Part shown: positions 9,348 to 17,489 of the stretch, piece by piece
Position numbering within the stretch: position 1 is the stretch's first letter
Layout: each line of letters starts with the position of its first letter
Notes under the pieces: model-generated
What the model saw: only the letters and a program-made list of their open reading frames with translations
The model's database searches: none
Told to the model about the DNA's origin: nothing
Made by a program: the position numbers and the translations under genes
Assembly (NCBI GenBank): GCA_948676835.1
Contig: CAPOZU010000010.1
Coordinates: 7,789 to 71,788 of the forward strand
Direction of reading: 5' to 3'
DNA: 64,000 nt
Origin: an uncultured Clostridia bacterium
Lineage (GTDB): Bacteria > Bacillota > Clostridia > TANB77 > CAG-508

Positions 9348-9422
9348 AATATGTAGCTTCTATATTTGTTAATAAATATAGAAGTATTGGAACTGTAGCA
9401 GTTAAACCTTAACAATTCCAAT
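9348..9422 (-). repeat. Two-hairpin repeat element, copy 2 (upstream of dprA)
   Basis: Read on the minus strand: stem 1 ATTGGAA / TTCCAAT with an inner GTTAA / TTAAC hairpin, then stem 2 CTTCTATATTT / AAATATAGAAG and CTACATATTAA. It matches copy 1 in order, spacing and flanks. The G-C pair in the middle of stem 2 of copy 1 is an A-T pair here. The two copies point inward towards dprA. This copy lies in the leader of dprA and directly beside the folD terminator. Confidence 0.75.
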
Positions 9423-9453
9423 AAAAAGAGGCGCAAGTAAAACTTACGCCCCT
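9421..9453 (-). terminator. Terminator after folD
   Basis: On the minus strand GGGGCGTAAGT, a 3-base loop and ACTTGCGCCTC form an 11-bp stem with two wobble pairs, followed by TTTTTATT. It lies 15 bp after the folD stop. Confidence 0.9.
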
Positions 9454-9467
9454 TTAAAATATTATAT

Positions 9468-10316
9468 TTATTTCATTTGAATTTTTGTAGCTTTAACCAC
9501 ATTATTTAAAAGCATAGCAATCGTCATTGGTCCTACTCCACCTGGAACAGGTGTAATATAACTTGTTTTTTTACTTACTCCTTCAAAATCAACATCTCCA
9601 ACAATACTTCCATCTTCTAATCTATTAATTCCAACATCTATTACAACGCTACCATCTTTTACCATATCTTCTTTTAAGAATTTTGGCTTTCCTATAGCGC
9701 TTATTATAACATCTGCATTTTTTGTTATTTCTCCAATATTTTGTGTTCTAGAATGACAAACTGTAACAGTTGCATTTTTATTTAACATACATTGTATCAT
9801 TGGTTTTCCAACAATATTGCTTCTTCCTAAAATAACAGCATTTTTTCCTTCTAGTTCAATGTTATATTCTTCAAACATTTTTATTACTCCATAAGGTGTA
9901 CATGAAATAAATGCATCTTCTCCTATTGTAAGATTTCCAACATTTACTGGATTAAATCCATCAACATCTTTTTCTGGTAGTATTGCTCTAAAAGCTTTGT
10001 TTATATCTATATGTTTTGGGACTGGACTCTGAAGTAAAATTCCGTTTATTGTGGAATCATTATTCAATTTTTCTATAATTTGTAATAATTCTTCTTCTGA
10101 TGTATTTTCTTCAAATAGAAATTCTTCAAATTCTATTCCTGTTTTTTCACATGCTTTTGATTTATTTCTAACATAAACAGTTGACCCTGGATCATTTCCA
10201 ACCATTATAACTGCAAGCTTTGGATTCACTCCACTTTCTTTTAAAATTGCTACCTCTTTTTTTAAATTTTTTCTTATTTTCTTTGCTAATTCTTTTCCAT
10301 CTATTAATTCTGACAT
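9468..10316 (-). CDS. folD: Bifunctional methylenetetrahydrofolate dehydrogenase / cyclohydrolase
   Basis: Interconverts methylene-, methenyl- and formyl-tetrahydrofolate in one-carbon metabolism; cytoplasmic, usually a dimer. The 282 residues are the normal length. Visible signatures are VGNDPGSTVYVRNKSKAC with the catalytic lysine, ILLQSPVPKHI, EKDVDGFNPVN, the nucleotide-binding GRSNIVGKP and the terminal TPVPGGVGPMTIAML. It starts 1 bp after the stop of the SH3-domain protein gene and ends in a strong terminator, so it is the last gene of a unit coming from the sortase/uppP side. That link looks positional rather than functional. Confidence 0.97.
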   Translation of the reverse strand: MSELIDGKELAKKIRKNLKKEVAILKESGVNPKLAVIMVGNDPGSTVYVRNKSKACEKTGIEFEEFLFEENTSEEELLQIIEKLNNDSTINGILLQSPVPKHIDINKAFRAILPEKDVDGFNPVNVGNLTIGEDAFISCTPYGVIKMFEEYNIELEGKNAVILGRSNIVGKPMIQCMLNKNATVTVCHSRTQNIGEITKNADVIISAIGKPKFLKEDMVKDGSVVIDVGINRLEDGSIVGDVDFEGVSKKTSYITPVPGGVGPMTIAMLLNNVVKATKIQMK

Positions 10317-10317
10317 T

Positions 10318-11484
10318 TTATTTTACATCCTTTTTATTAATATAATATACTCCACCAAAAGCTACTATTGTTGTTATTGTTGTTATTGTAGTTATTACTA
10401 TATAAAGCGTTGATGCAATATTATTTCCAACTTCTGGTAAAACTCCTATTTCTTCCTGTAATATTTGAAGTTCTGTTTTTTCTCCTTCTATTGGTTCTTC
10501 TGTTGTAGGTTCCTCTGTTGTTGGCTCTTCCTCATCTTCTTCCGTTTTTTCTTTAGTAATTAAAGTAGATAAAACAAAAACATCTTTTCCTTCATATTTT
10601 ACTCTAGACCATCCATTATCTGTTATTCCTGTTCTTGTAATCTCTTGTCCCTTTTTTAAATAACCTGCCTTATCACTTTGAGTAGTCCAACTTTTTCTTA
10701 AATTACAATTTTGTTTAGCGTAAACAATTTCATTTACTTCTGTAATTTTGACTTCTTTTTCATCTGGCTTTTCACTTGGTGTTTCATCTTTTGTTAAATA
10801 TTGAGAATATATGTATCCTGTTTGACCATTATAGCTGACTCTAGACCAACCATTACTACTAATTCCTGTTCTTGTTAATTTTGTGTTTTTATCTAAAGTA
10901 GTTATTTTTGCACTACTAGTAGAATAGCTTTTTCTTAAATTAACTCTATCATTTGTAAAAACAGCTTCATTTACATCTGTAAATTTTACTTCTGTTGGTT
11001 TATCAGGCTCTGATGGTGTAGTCTGTGCAGGAGGCTGTGTAGGTTTATCAGGCTCTGATGGTGTAGGTGGTGCTGGTGGTGTTTCTGCTTCTATATTTAA
11101 TGTAGTAGAAGTACTTCCACCATCTTCTATTACTTTTCCATTTTTATCATTTAAATATATGTTTGTTGCTGTTACTGTTGTATTTCCAGCAACTGTTGCA
11201 TTAAAAGTAATTGATTTACTATCATAACCTTGAAATCCATTTACATATGTTATTTTTCCACTTTTTGTTGTTCCATCACTATATTTTACAGTAATATCAC
11301 AATTGGCATCATATGCATCAGCAGGTAAATTAATTGTTACTGTAAAGTTTCCACCAACTTTTACATTACTTGAACAGCTTATACTTGCTTTACTTGCTGC
11401 ATTTACAATTGGAACAGAACTAAATATTCCTATAATCATTATTAAAAATATTAGTAAACTTTTAGATAATATTCTTTTCATCAT
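10318..11484 (-). CDS. Secreted Ig-like / double SH3b protein with LPEVG sorting signal
   Basis: Surface protein of 388 residues. Order: signal peptide (about 1-29, cut after VNAAS), an Ig-like beta domain (about 30-133) with one cysteine pair, a Pro-rich linker with two copies of PSEPDKPT, and two bacterial SH3 domains (about 170-235 and 250-315) with RVNLRKSYSTSS and NCNLRKSWTTQS. An acidic EEPTTEEPTTEEP linker follows, then LPEVG at 349-353, a hydrophobic helix and the tail NKKDVK. The end has the order of a cell-wall sorting signal, with Val where LPXTG has Thr. The ATG overlaps the stop of the sortase gene by 4 bp, so that sortase is its likely partner. SH3b domains of this kind bind peptidoglycan. 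Confidence 0.85.
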   Translation of the reverse strand: MMKRILSKSLLIFLIMIIGIFSSVPIVNAASKASISCSSNVKVGGNFTVTINLPADAYDANCDITVKYSDGTTKSGKITYVNGFQGYDSKSITFNATVAGNTTVTATNIYLNDKNGKVIEDGGSTSTTLNIEAETPPAPPTPSEPDKPTQPPAQTTPSEPDKPTEVKFTDVNEAVFTNDRVNLRKSYSTSSAKITTLDKNTKLTRTGISSNGWSRVSYNGQTGYIYSQYLTKDETPSEKPDEKEVKITEVNEIVYAKQNCNLRKSWTTQSDKAGYLKKGQEITRTGITDNGWSRVKYEGKDVFVLSTLITKEKTEEDEEEPTTEEPTTEEPIEGEKTELQILQEEIGVLPEVGNNIASTLYIVITTITTITTIVAFGGVYYINKKDVK

Positions 11485-12158
11485 TTGTCCTCCTCTGCTT
11501 TAACAACAAGTCTTTTGGTACTACCGGATTGACAAGTAATTAATGTTATTTCTACTTTTTCTTCATCTTGAAGTAAACATTCTAGGTTATCTGGTTCAAC
11601 TTCATATGTTTTAGTAACTTTATATGTAGTTTCTTCCATATGTCTATCAATTACTGTAAATTTATCATCAACTTTTATTTGAGAAAGATTTTTAAAAACT
11701 TTTTCTTGATTATGTCCAGCTATACAAAAATTTCCATAATTATTTATGCTTGCTCCATTATCAATTTTTCCTACACCATTTTGTAAAGCTTTTGCTTCTG
11801 TTGAATCTAATATGTATTGTTCTATATTTAAATCCTTTATTATAATCTTTCCTAAAACTTTATATCCTTCAATTGTTTCTGACATCTTTGGTATATCTTC
11901 TTTAGGTTGCTCTACTTTAGTTTCTGGTTTATTGATAACAAATTTATATAAAAGGACACCTGCAATTATTAAAACTGCAATAACACCTATAATAATTAAT
12001 AATTTTTTATAATTAAATTCATCATCATAATAATCATCTTCTTCAAATTCTTCCTCTCTAGGAGAATTTGCTTCTGGAAAAGTAATGTTTTCTTTGTAAT
12101 ACTCATCATCAAAGCTATTTCTTTTTTCTCTCCAATTTGTAGAATGTTTTCCACCCAT
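11481..12158 (-). CDS. Sortase with acidic cytoplasmic N-terminus
   Basis: Cysteine transpeptidase of 225 residues that anchors surface proteins. A cytoplasmic head of about 50 residues is very acidic (EEEFEEDDYYDDEF), followed by a membrane helix (about 53-74) and the sortase barrel. The catalytic triad is visible: His149 in FCIAGHN, Cys209 in TLITCQSG and Arg216 in STKRLVV. The single helix at the N-terminus and the TLITC motif suit a small class D/E- or B-like enzyme; I cannot fix the class. It is translationally coupled to the LPEVG substrate (4-bp ATGA overlap). GGAGGTGCTCTAA precedes the ATG. A dedicated sortase-substrate pair is the natural reading. Confidence 0.88.
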   Translation of the reverse strand: MGGKHSTNWREKRNSFDDEYYKENITFPEANSPREEEFEEDDYYDDEFNYKKLLIIIGVIAVLIIAGVLLYKFVINKPETKVEQPKEDIPKMSETIEGYKVLGKIIIKDLNIEQYILDSTEAKALQNGVGKIDNGASINNYGNFCIAGHNQEKVFKNLSQIKVDDKFTVIDRHMEETTYKVTKTYEVEPDNLECLLQDEEKVEITLITCQSGSTKRLVVKAEEDK

Positions 12159-12184
12159 TTAGAGCACCTCCATTTCATCTTTTG

Positions 12185-13015
12185 CTATTTTCTTATAAAA
12201 ATTAATGCAAATATTATTAGTCCCAATAATATTCTATAAATCGCAAATCCTTTAAAACTTCCTTTTTTTAAATAATCCATTAAAAATTTTACAACTATTA
12301 GACCTACAATAAAACTTGCTATAACTCCAATCCAAAAAGCTGCTGAAGTTAATGCAAATTCTGTTATATCCACTAAAACTGCAGCTGCAACTATTGGTGT
12401 AGATAGAAGAAATGAAAACTTTGCAGCACTTTCTCTATCTATTTTTAAGGCTCTTGCTATAGTCATTGTAATTCCTGAACGAGATACTCCAGGAAATGCT
12501 GCTGCTAATGCTTGTGAAATTCCAACTAACACTGACTGTTTTAAAGTTATTTCTTCATATTTGTATTTGCTTTCTGCTTTTTTATCAACTATTGCTAAAA
12601 TAATTCCCATAATAATTAATGCAAAAGCAATTAACCCCATTTCTAACTTGAAATTATCTCCAATTATCATATCTGAAACTTTATCTAAAACTAGAGCCAA
12701 AATTCCAGCAGGTATTGTTGCAATCACTAAATACCAAAATATCTTTCCATCAACCGAATCTTCTTTTTTTACTACTTTATTAAAACCTGCTTTTATAAGT
12801 TTTATCCAATCTTTTAAAAAGAACATTCCTATTGCAATTAATGTTCCAAAATGTAAGGCAACATCAAAAGAACCTTTAAATTCTTGAGTAAATGCTACAT
12901 TTTCTGTCCATCCTAAAATCCATGGAATAACATTTAAATGTGCAGAACTTGAAACTGGTAATAACTCTGTTAGTCCTTGCACAATTCCTAATATTAAAGC
13001 TTGTATTATTGTCAT
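12185..13015 (-). CDS. uppP: Undecaprenyl-diphosphatase
   Basis: Integral membrane phosphatase (BacA/UppP family) that recycles the C55 lipid carrier for wall synthesis. The 276 residues carry about eight helices. The two family motifs are clear: the N-terminal GLTELLPVSSSAHL and the C-terminal FPGVSRSGITMT. ATG 13015 follows GGAGGATAAGA. It lies 13 bp after the dpaA gene and 26 bp before the sortase gene, so the four genes dpaA-uppP-sortase-substrate are probably co-transcribed. Confidence 0.96.
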   Translation of the reverse strand: MTIIQALILGIVQGLTELLPVSSSAHLNVIPWILGWTENVAFTQEFKGSFDVALHFGTLIAIGMFFLKDWIKLIKAGFNKVVKKEDSVDGKIFWYLVIATIPAGILALVLDKVSDMIIGDNFKLEMGLIAFALIIMGIILAIVDKKAESKYKYEEITLKQSVLVGISQALAAAFPGVSRSGITMTIARALKIDRESAAKFSFLLSTPIVAAAVLVDITEFALTSAAFWIGVIASFIVGLIVVKFLMDYLKKGSFKGFAIYRILLGLIIFALIFIRK

Positions 13016-13028
13016 TCTTATCCTCCGT

Positions 13029-13892
13029 TTATAACTCTTTTAGCACATGATATAATGTTTCTTTTATAAATTCAGCTGATGTAAGTGGTGCAACTTTTGC
13101 TGGTAAAGATAAAGCCCAAATTACTTTTAAACCTTTTTCTCTAGCAGCTTTTCTATCAACTCCACCAGGATTTGAGGCTAAATCCACTATAACTACTTCT
13201 TTTTTTACTAAATTTAATCTCTCATCATCTAAAATTTGAAATGGTATTGTATTTATAATAACATCAAATTTTCCAAGATGTTCATTTAAATCATTTAAAT
13301 GAATTGGATTATATCCATATGCCTTTATCCAAGAAATGTCTTCATTTTTTCTAGCTTCACAATATACTTTTGCTCCTATTCCATCAAGCATTTTGGATAA
13401 AACTTTACCAATTCTTCCAAATCCCATAACTAAAACATTAGAACCATGAATTGTTCTTTGTGTTTCTTCCATAGCAATTTGTATTGTACCTTCTGCAGTA
13501 GCAATTGTATTTAATACTGAAAATTCTTCTCTTTTTAAAAGATCAGTAAATTGAATGTTATTATTATCTAACTGTTCTTTAATTCCAATGTTTCCAGCAA
13601 TTAAATATTTTCCTTTTAATGCTTCTACAAAATCTTCTAAATTCACATTATTTCTACCAAAAGGTGTTGATAATCTTTTTCTATCACTAGATAAAGGAAC
13701 TGGTCCAATTACTACTTTTGAATAACTAACAGCTTCCTCTAAAGTAGGACACATATCAACTCCTTCTAGATTTAATAATTCTTCTGAATTTTCTAAAGCA
13801 TAAGTATACACTTTATATCCGTCATTATTTAGCATTTCGATAAGTTTTACTATACGTAAATCCCCACCAACTACAGCTATTGATTTTTCCAT
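13029..13892 (-). CDS. dpaA: Dipicolinate synthase subunit A
   Basis: Sporulation enzyme subunit (SpoVFA) needed to make dipicolinic acid in the mother cell for the spore core. The protein has 287 residues: an N-terminal Rossmann-like half starting SIAVVGGDLRIVKLIEML and a second NAD(P)-binding half with VLVMGFGRIGKVLSKML, followed by IINTIPFQIL and DLASNPGGVD. These are characteristic of DpaA. The usual partner dpaB does not follow; uppP does, 13 bp away. GGAGGAAATAAT precedes the ATG. If dpaB is elsewhere in the genome the pathway is simply split. Confidence 0.9.
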   Translation of the reverse strand: MEKSIAVVGGDLRIVKLIEMLNNDGYKVYTYALENSEELLNLEGVDMCPTLEEAVSYSKVVIGPVPLSSDRKRLSTPFGRNNVNLEDFVEALKGKYLIAGNIGIKEQLDNNNIQFTDLLKREEFSVLNTIATAEGTIQIAMEETQRTIHGSNVLVMGFGRIGKVLSKMLDGIGAKVYCEARKNEDISWIKAYGYNPIHLNDLNEHLGKFDVIINTIPFQILDDERLNLVKKEVVIVDLASNPGGVDRKAAREKGLKVIWALSLPAKVAPLTSAEFIKETLYHVLKEL

Positions 13893-13983
13893 ATTATTTC
13901 CTCCATAATTTTATTTGCTATATAAGCATTATTAATAATATTATTATCTGTTATTAATATTCCAAAATTAGTTTATCTTTAGT

Positions 13984-15324
13984 CTAAGAATTTCCTAATT
14001 CCTTTTGACGTTCTTCTTTTTCTTTTTTCTTTTCTTTTTTTAAAAACTCCAGTTCTTCTTCAAGTTCTTTTTGTTTTTTCAAATTTTCTTTATTAAATAA
14101 ATAATCTACTTTTTCTTCTACTCTTTGTTTAGTAGTATTTTCGCTCATTTGCTCTATTAAAACAAAAGCCTCTTCCAAATAATTTCTAGCTTTTTCTTCT
14201 TGTTCTTCTAAAGATTTCTTTTTAGATGAATAATGATTTTCTTCATCTTCATCAACAAAAGCTTTTCCATCATCTTCTACCTCTTGTTCTTCCATATTTA
14301 CAGAAACAGTAATAAATTCTTTTATTTTTTTGAATGTTTTATCCTTTACTGCAACTTTCAAAAGTTTTGAATCTAATTCAATTGCTTTATTTAAAAAGTT
14401 TATAGCTTTATCTTTTTCACCTTTATAAATATATATTTTAGCAAGTTGATAATAAGACTTTGCTTCTAAATTTCCATATATACTTTTCTCAAAATAATTT
14501 TCTGCTGTATCATAGTCTCCTTGAATAAAAGCTATTAATCCTAAATTATAGTTTGCATTATACATCAAATGATTTATTAAAGCAGCTCTCTCATACATTT
14601 CTTTAGCCATTTGAAAATCACTTAATCTAGTATATACGATACCTAAACAATAATATAATTCAAAATCGTTTGGCTTGTATCTTAATGCTTCTTGATATAC
14701 ATTTGCAGCTTCTTTAAATCTTTCTTCTTCACAAAGCATTTCACCTAAAAGTAATGAAGCTTCATAACAATCTGGCTTTGTTTTTAAAAGTGTTTCTAAC
14801 ATTTGAATAGCTTCTGCTTTTTTACCTAAATCTTTTAATAACTCTGCTATTTTAAAATAAGATTTATAATCATTTTTCTTTATATCTATTGCAGTTACAT
14901 ATTCATCTATAGCTTTTCTCATTCCACCTTCTTGCTCATAACATTCAGCAAGCATTTTATGTCCTAAATAGCTTTCAGGATATTTGGTAACAAGTTTTAT
15001 TAATACTGCTTTAGCAGCTCTTTTATCGCCAATAAAAAATAAAAATTTTGCAATAGCTATACTTAATAATTCTGAAAAGTTTATACCTCTAGCTTCGATA
15101 ATAATTATTGCAAGAGGCATTACAATTGAAAATAAATATCTTACAGTTCCCCAAAAGACATTTTCTCCAATTTTAAGTTTAATTTCTACAAAACTTACTG
15201 TTATTCCTATAGCTTCTATTACTAAAGCAATTATGTAATTAGCATCATTTTTTCTAATAATTTTAAAAAATATTATTATAAATAAGGAAAATGCAAGCAG
15301 CATAAATACTACTTTTTCTAACAT
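13984..15324 (-). CDS. Membrane-anchored tetratricopeptide-repeat protein
   Basis: Protein of 446 residues. Two or three membrane helices occupy about residues 5-80. About seven TPR units follow (about 90-330), for example AVLIKLVTKYPESYLGHKMLAECYEQEG and AANVYQEALRYKPNDFELYYCLGIVY. After an acidic stretch the end is a highly charged coiled coil (KKQKELEEELEFLKKEKKKEKEE). TPRs indicate a scaffold for protein contacts on the cytoplasmic side. The function is unknown, and I see no partner-specific context. It is followed after 91 bp by dpaA. The start ATG at 15324 follows AGAAGGGAAACAAT. Confidence 0.85.
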   Translation of the reverse strand: MLEKVVFMLLAFSLFIIIFFKIIRKNDANYIIALVIEAIGITVSFVEIKLKIGENVFWGTVRYLFSIVMPLAIIIIEARGINFSELLSIAIAKFLFFIGDKRAAKAVLIKLVTKYPESYLGHKMLAECYEQEGGMRKAIDEYVTAIDIKKNDYKSYFKIAELLKDLGKKAEAIQMLETLLKTKPDCYEASLLLGEMLCEEERFKEAANVYQEALRYKPNDFELYYCLGIVYTRLSDFQMAKEMYERAALINHLMYNANYNLGLIAFIQGDYDTAENYFEKSIYGNLEAKSYYQLAKIYIYKGEKDKAINFLNKAIELDSKLLKVAVKDKTFKKIKEFITVSVNMEEQEVEDDGKAFVDEDEENHYSSKKKSLEEQEEKARNYLEEAFVLIEQMSENTTKQRVEEKVDYLFNKENLKKQKELEEELEFLKKEKKKEKEERQKELGNS

Positions 15325-15480
15325 AATATTGTTTCCCTTCTACATCCTTTTTTGATTTATTTTTTCTATTCATAAAATCAAAATGATTATATCATATAGG
15401 TTTTTTTTAAACAAGAAAATCTTTAAAAAATAAAACAATATTTTAAAGATTAATATATAACTCCATCTTTTCTCAAAATA

Positions 15481-15509
15481 TTGTAATTTACATAATATTG
15501 TGTTATAAT
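15481..15509 (+). promoter_or_regulatory. Sigma-A promoter of the imported gene at 15567
   Basis: TTGTAA at 15481-15486, a 17-bp spacer and TATAAT at 15504-15509, with TG one base before the -10 (extended -10). It fits a start site about 50 bp before the AGGAGG of the gene. Confidence 0.8.
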
Positions 15510-15566
15510 TAATGCATATGTTCTATAACTAAAAATCACATTATCACATCTTAGGAGGTAAACATT

Positions 15567-16505
15567 ATGAGTGGAATTACAATCAATGACTTTACGGTGA
15601 CTATGGAAACTTACGGTGCAAACCGTCTCCAAAACAGAATTGGATCCAGATATTCTGTTATTGTTCCTTGTTTTGAAGTTTGTGGAGTTGCTTTCATGCA
15701 CTCTGGTTCATATTACATTGTTCAGCGGGATCAAAAAGTTCCTGATGAAATAATGAATCAGGCTATGGCAACATTCGGCACAACACATCCTGGGGATGCT
15801 AAGAATTACTGGTGGGGTGAAATTCACAGTATTAAAGGTATGATTACTCTTGCAAGTATTATGGAGAAAAAGTATACTCCTGAACTTGTTGATGACCTTA
15901 CTAACAAAACTTATCAAAGATTGCTGGCAGAGTCGAATATCAAAAATGCTGAAATTTTTCCTTTTATGGAGATTCAAACTCCCAAAATGGAAGAACTACG
16001 CAAAGTTCTTTCCGATTACAGTAAACTTACAAACCCATTCTGTGATTCTAAGCTCCAATTCAAGGATCCTATCGAATACTTGGATAAAGTCACACCTGAT
16101 TTTTGTGGTAAAGGTTCCTCATATCTATACCTCACAACCAATACGGCACAAACAAGGTATCTTAAAGATGATGAGGGCTGGAGTTACCAAAGCATGGTTT
16201 TGCTTCAGCGAAACCGTCGAAACAAATCTGTAAACATTAGTCACTACTATAATAATGGTAAATACAAACGTCTGATTGATGAAGTCATCTATATTGACTA
16301 CTCTGATAGAGCAGAAAGTGGCTACTACCATCATCCTGACGATTTGGATTTGCGTATTAGTCTGAAAACAGGATTGGCATGGGAGACTTACCATGAAGAT
16401 TTGGCACATCCTGCCACTGATGAGGAAATCGATATTGCCATTTTCCACTTAAAGGACAGTATGAAGAGAATTAAACACAGAATTGTAAATAAAATCGTTC
16501 AGTAA
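15567..16505 (+). CDS. Uncharacterised protein, imported-looking single gene
   Basis: I do not recognise this protein of 312 residues. It is soluble-looking, with no signal peptide or membrane helix, and is rich in Tyr and His. Notable stretches are FGTTHPGDAKNYWWGEIHS, DYSDRAESGYYHHPDDLDL and a basic end KRIKHRIVNKIVQ. Base composition and codon use differ from the neighbours: CGG, CGT, CGA and CTG codons occur. It stands alone on the plus strand with its own extended -10 promoter, TTAGGAGGTAAACATT before the ATG, and a strong terminator. That suggests recent transfer as a self-contained unit. A CGG arginine codon lies in the zero frame (VQRDQ). Confidence 0.85.
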   Translation: MSGITINDFTVTMETYGANRLQNRIGSRYSVIVPCFEVCGVAFMHSGSYYIVQRDQKVPDEIMNQAMATFGTTHPGDAKNYWWGEIHSIKGMITLASIMEKKYTPELVDDLTNKTYQRLLAESNIKNAEIFPFMEIQTPKMEELRKVLSDYSKLTNPFCDSKLQFKDPIEYLDKVTPDFCGKGSSYLYLTTNTAQTRYLKDDEGWSYQSMVLLQRNRRNKSVNISHYYNNGKYKRLIDEVIYIDYSDRAESGYYHHPDDLDLRISLKTGLAWETYHEDLAHPATDEEIDIAIFHLKDSMKRIKHRIVNKIVQ

Positions 16506-16541
16506 TAAGTTGTAATTTTTCACCAATGTCTTTTGGATTTT

Positions 16542-16573
16542 AACGGAGTTTCAAAATTTGAAACTCCGTTTTT
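16542..16573 (+). terminator. Terminator of the 15567 gene
   Basis: Stem AACGGAGTTTCAAA / TTTGAAACTCCGTT with almost no loop, followed by TTT. It lies 36 bp after the stop codon. Confidence 0.9.
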
Positions 16574-16580
16574 CCTATAA

Positions 16581-16612
16581 AAAATAGCCTACTTTTAAGT
16601 AGGCTATTTTTT
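16581..16612 (-). terminator. Symmetric terminator serving the DUF1294 gene
   Basis: Arms AAAATAGCCTACTT and AAGTAGGCTATTTT form a 14-bp stem with A and T runs on both sides, so it can stop transcription from either strand. It touches the stop codon of the DUF1294 gene. Confidence 0.85.
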
Positions 16613-16928
16613 AACCGAAAATTAATACTCTATATTTTATTATTACATAAATTATAAGCACAATTTCTGTAATTAATATTGTTGGCATTCCAACTGTAAA
16701 TTTCATTTTTTTAGTTTTATGTCTAAATGTATACATTCCAGATATCGTACCAATTCCACCACCTAAAAGACACATTGTCATTAATGTTGCTTCTGGTATT
16801 CTCCACCACCCTTTTTGTGCTTTGAATTTATCAATTCCCATAGCTAAAAAACCAATAATATTTATACATAATAAATATATTAAAATATATTTTATATTAA
16901 TTTTTATAATTTCTAAAAAAAATTCCAT
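16611..16928 (-). CDS. DUF1294 small membrane protein (YsdA-like)
   Basis: Small integral membrane protein of 105 residues and unknown function. The family signature is clear: MGIDKFKAQKGWWRIPEATL, then GGGIGTISGMYTFRHKTKKMKF. Three to four helices are predicted by eye. I placed the start at ATG 16928 (MEFFLEIIK) because GGAGAAAGGAA lies before it; the longer frame to 16973 has no ribosome site. It ends at the symmetric terminator and follows a very small membrane protein gene after 29 bp. Confidence 0.85.
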   Translation of the reverse strand: MEFFLEIIKINIKYILIYLLCINIIGFLAMGIDKFKAQKGWWRIPEATLMTMCLLGGGIGTISGMYTFRHKTKKMKFTVGMPTILITEIVLIIYVIIKYRVLIFG

Positions 16929-16957
16929 TTCCTTTCTCCAATCCTTATTTTGATCTC

Positions 16958-17173
16958 TTAATGTATCAAGCAATATATAGGAATATTAGATATATACACA
17001 TTTGCTAATCTAAAAATAAAAATTGTTACATATCCCATAAATAAATTATATGTTATTGATGAAACAACAAAAAAATCACTTTTTTCTTTTTCATTTAAAT
17101 TAATCTGACCTATTATCAGCATTATGCAAATATATATTAAAACAAATATAACATAAATCATCATATCATTCAA
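16958..17173 (-). CDS. Possible small two-helix membrane protein
   Basis: Open frame of 71 codons with two hydrophobic segments (MIYVIFVLIYICIMLIIG and YNLFMGYVTIFIFRLANVY) separated by a charged loop NLNEKEKSDF. The first in-frame start is TTG 17173, with ATG a few codons later. Only a weak AAAGAAAGAA lies upstream. The composition matches native genes, and its neighbour is DUF1294. I do not recognise it; it may be a real small membrane protein or a decayed remnant. Confidence 0.4.
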   Translation of the reverse strand: MNDMMIYVIFVLIYICIMLIIGQINLNEKEKSDFFVVSSITYNLFMGYVTIFIFRLANVYISNIPIYCLIH

Positions 17174-17286
17174 TTCTTTCTTTTTTTCTAAATTGTTATT
17201 TGTGTGAGTAAATTATTATACAATATTTAATTAATAGCATTATTTTTGAATAATATTTTAGAATATTTATTAAAATTCATATTTAA

Positions 17287-17475
17287 TCTAATTCATGAAA
17301 GTGTTTTATATTATTTTCTTATACACCTTGGTGTCGCAACTTGCTAGTTGTAAATTATAAAATTCTTTTATAATTTACATAGCATGATAGTTGCTCCAAA
17401 TCGCACTCACTGCGTTCGTTTGGTCGCTTACGCGGTGTATTTAAAAATACTATAAAACACTTTCATGAATTTAGA
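17287..17475. repeat. MITE-like palindromic element with about 41-bp terminal inverted repeats
   Basis: The left end (17287-17327) and right end (17434-17475) are near-perfect inverted repeats containing ATTCATGAAAGTGTTTTATA and running to ACACC / GGTGT. Inside are GCAACT / AGTTGC arms and a 13-bp hairpin GTAAATTATAAAA / TTTTATAATTTAC. A GC-richer stretch TCGCACTCACTGCGTTCG also lies inside. There is no coding capacity. The architecture is that of a non-autonomous miniature element or a multi-branched RNA. It lies in the only gene-free gap above 500 bp apart from leaders. Confidence 0.7.
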
Positions 17476-17489
17476 TAAAGACATAGAAT

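Noticed and set aside
9320..9436. N-terminal extension of dprA to 9436
   Set aside because: It translates the palindromic repeat element and lacks homology to DprA. ATG 9319 has a good ribosome site.
15450..15701. Antisense ORFs opposite the imported genes (15450-15701, 15708-15977, 16125-16448, 29505-29747)
   Set aside because: They are shadows of the higher-GC genes, without ribosome sites or recognisable products.
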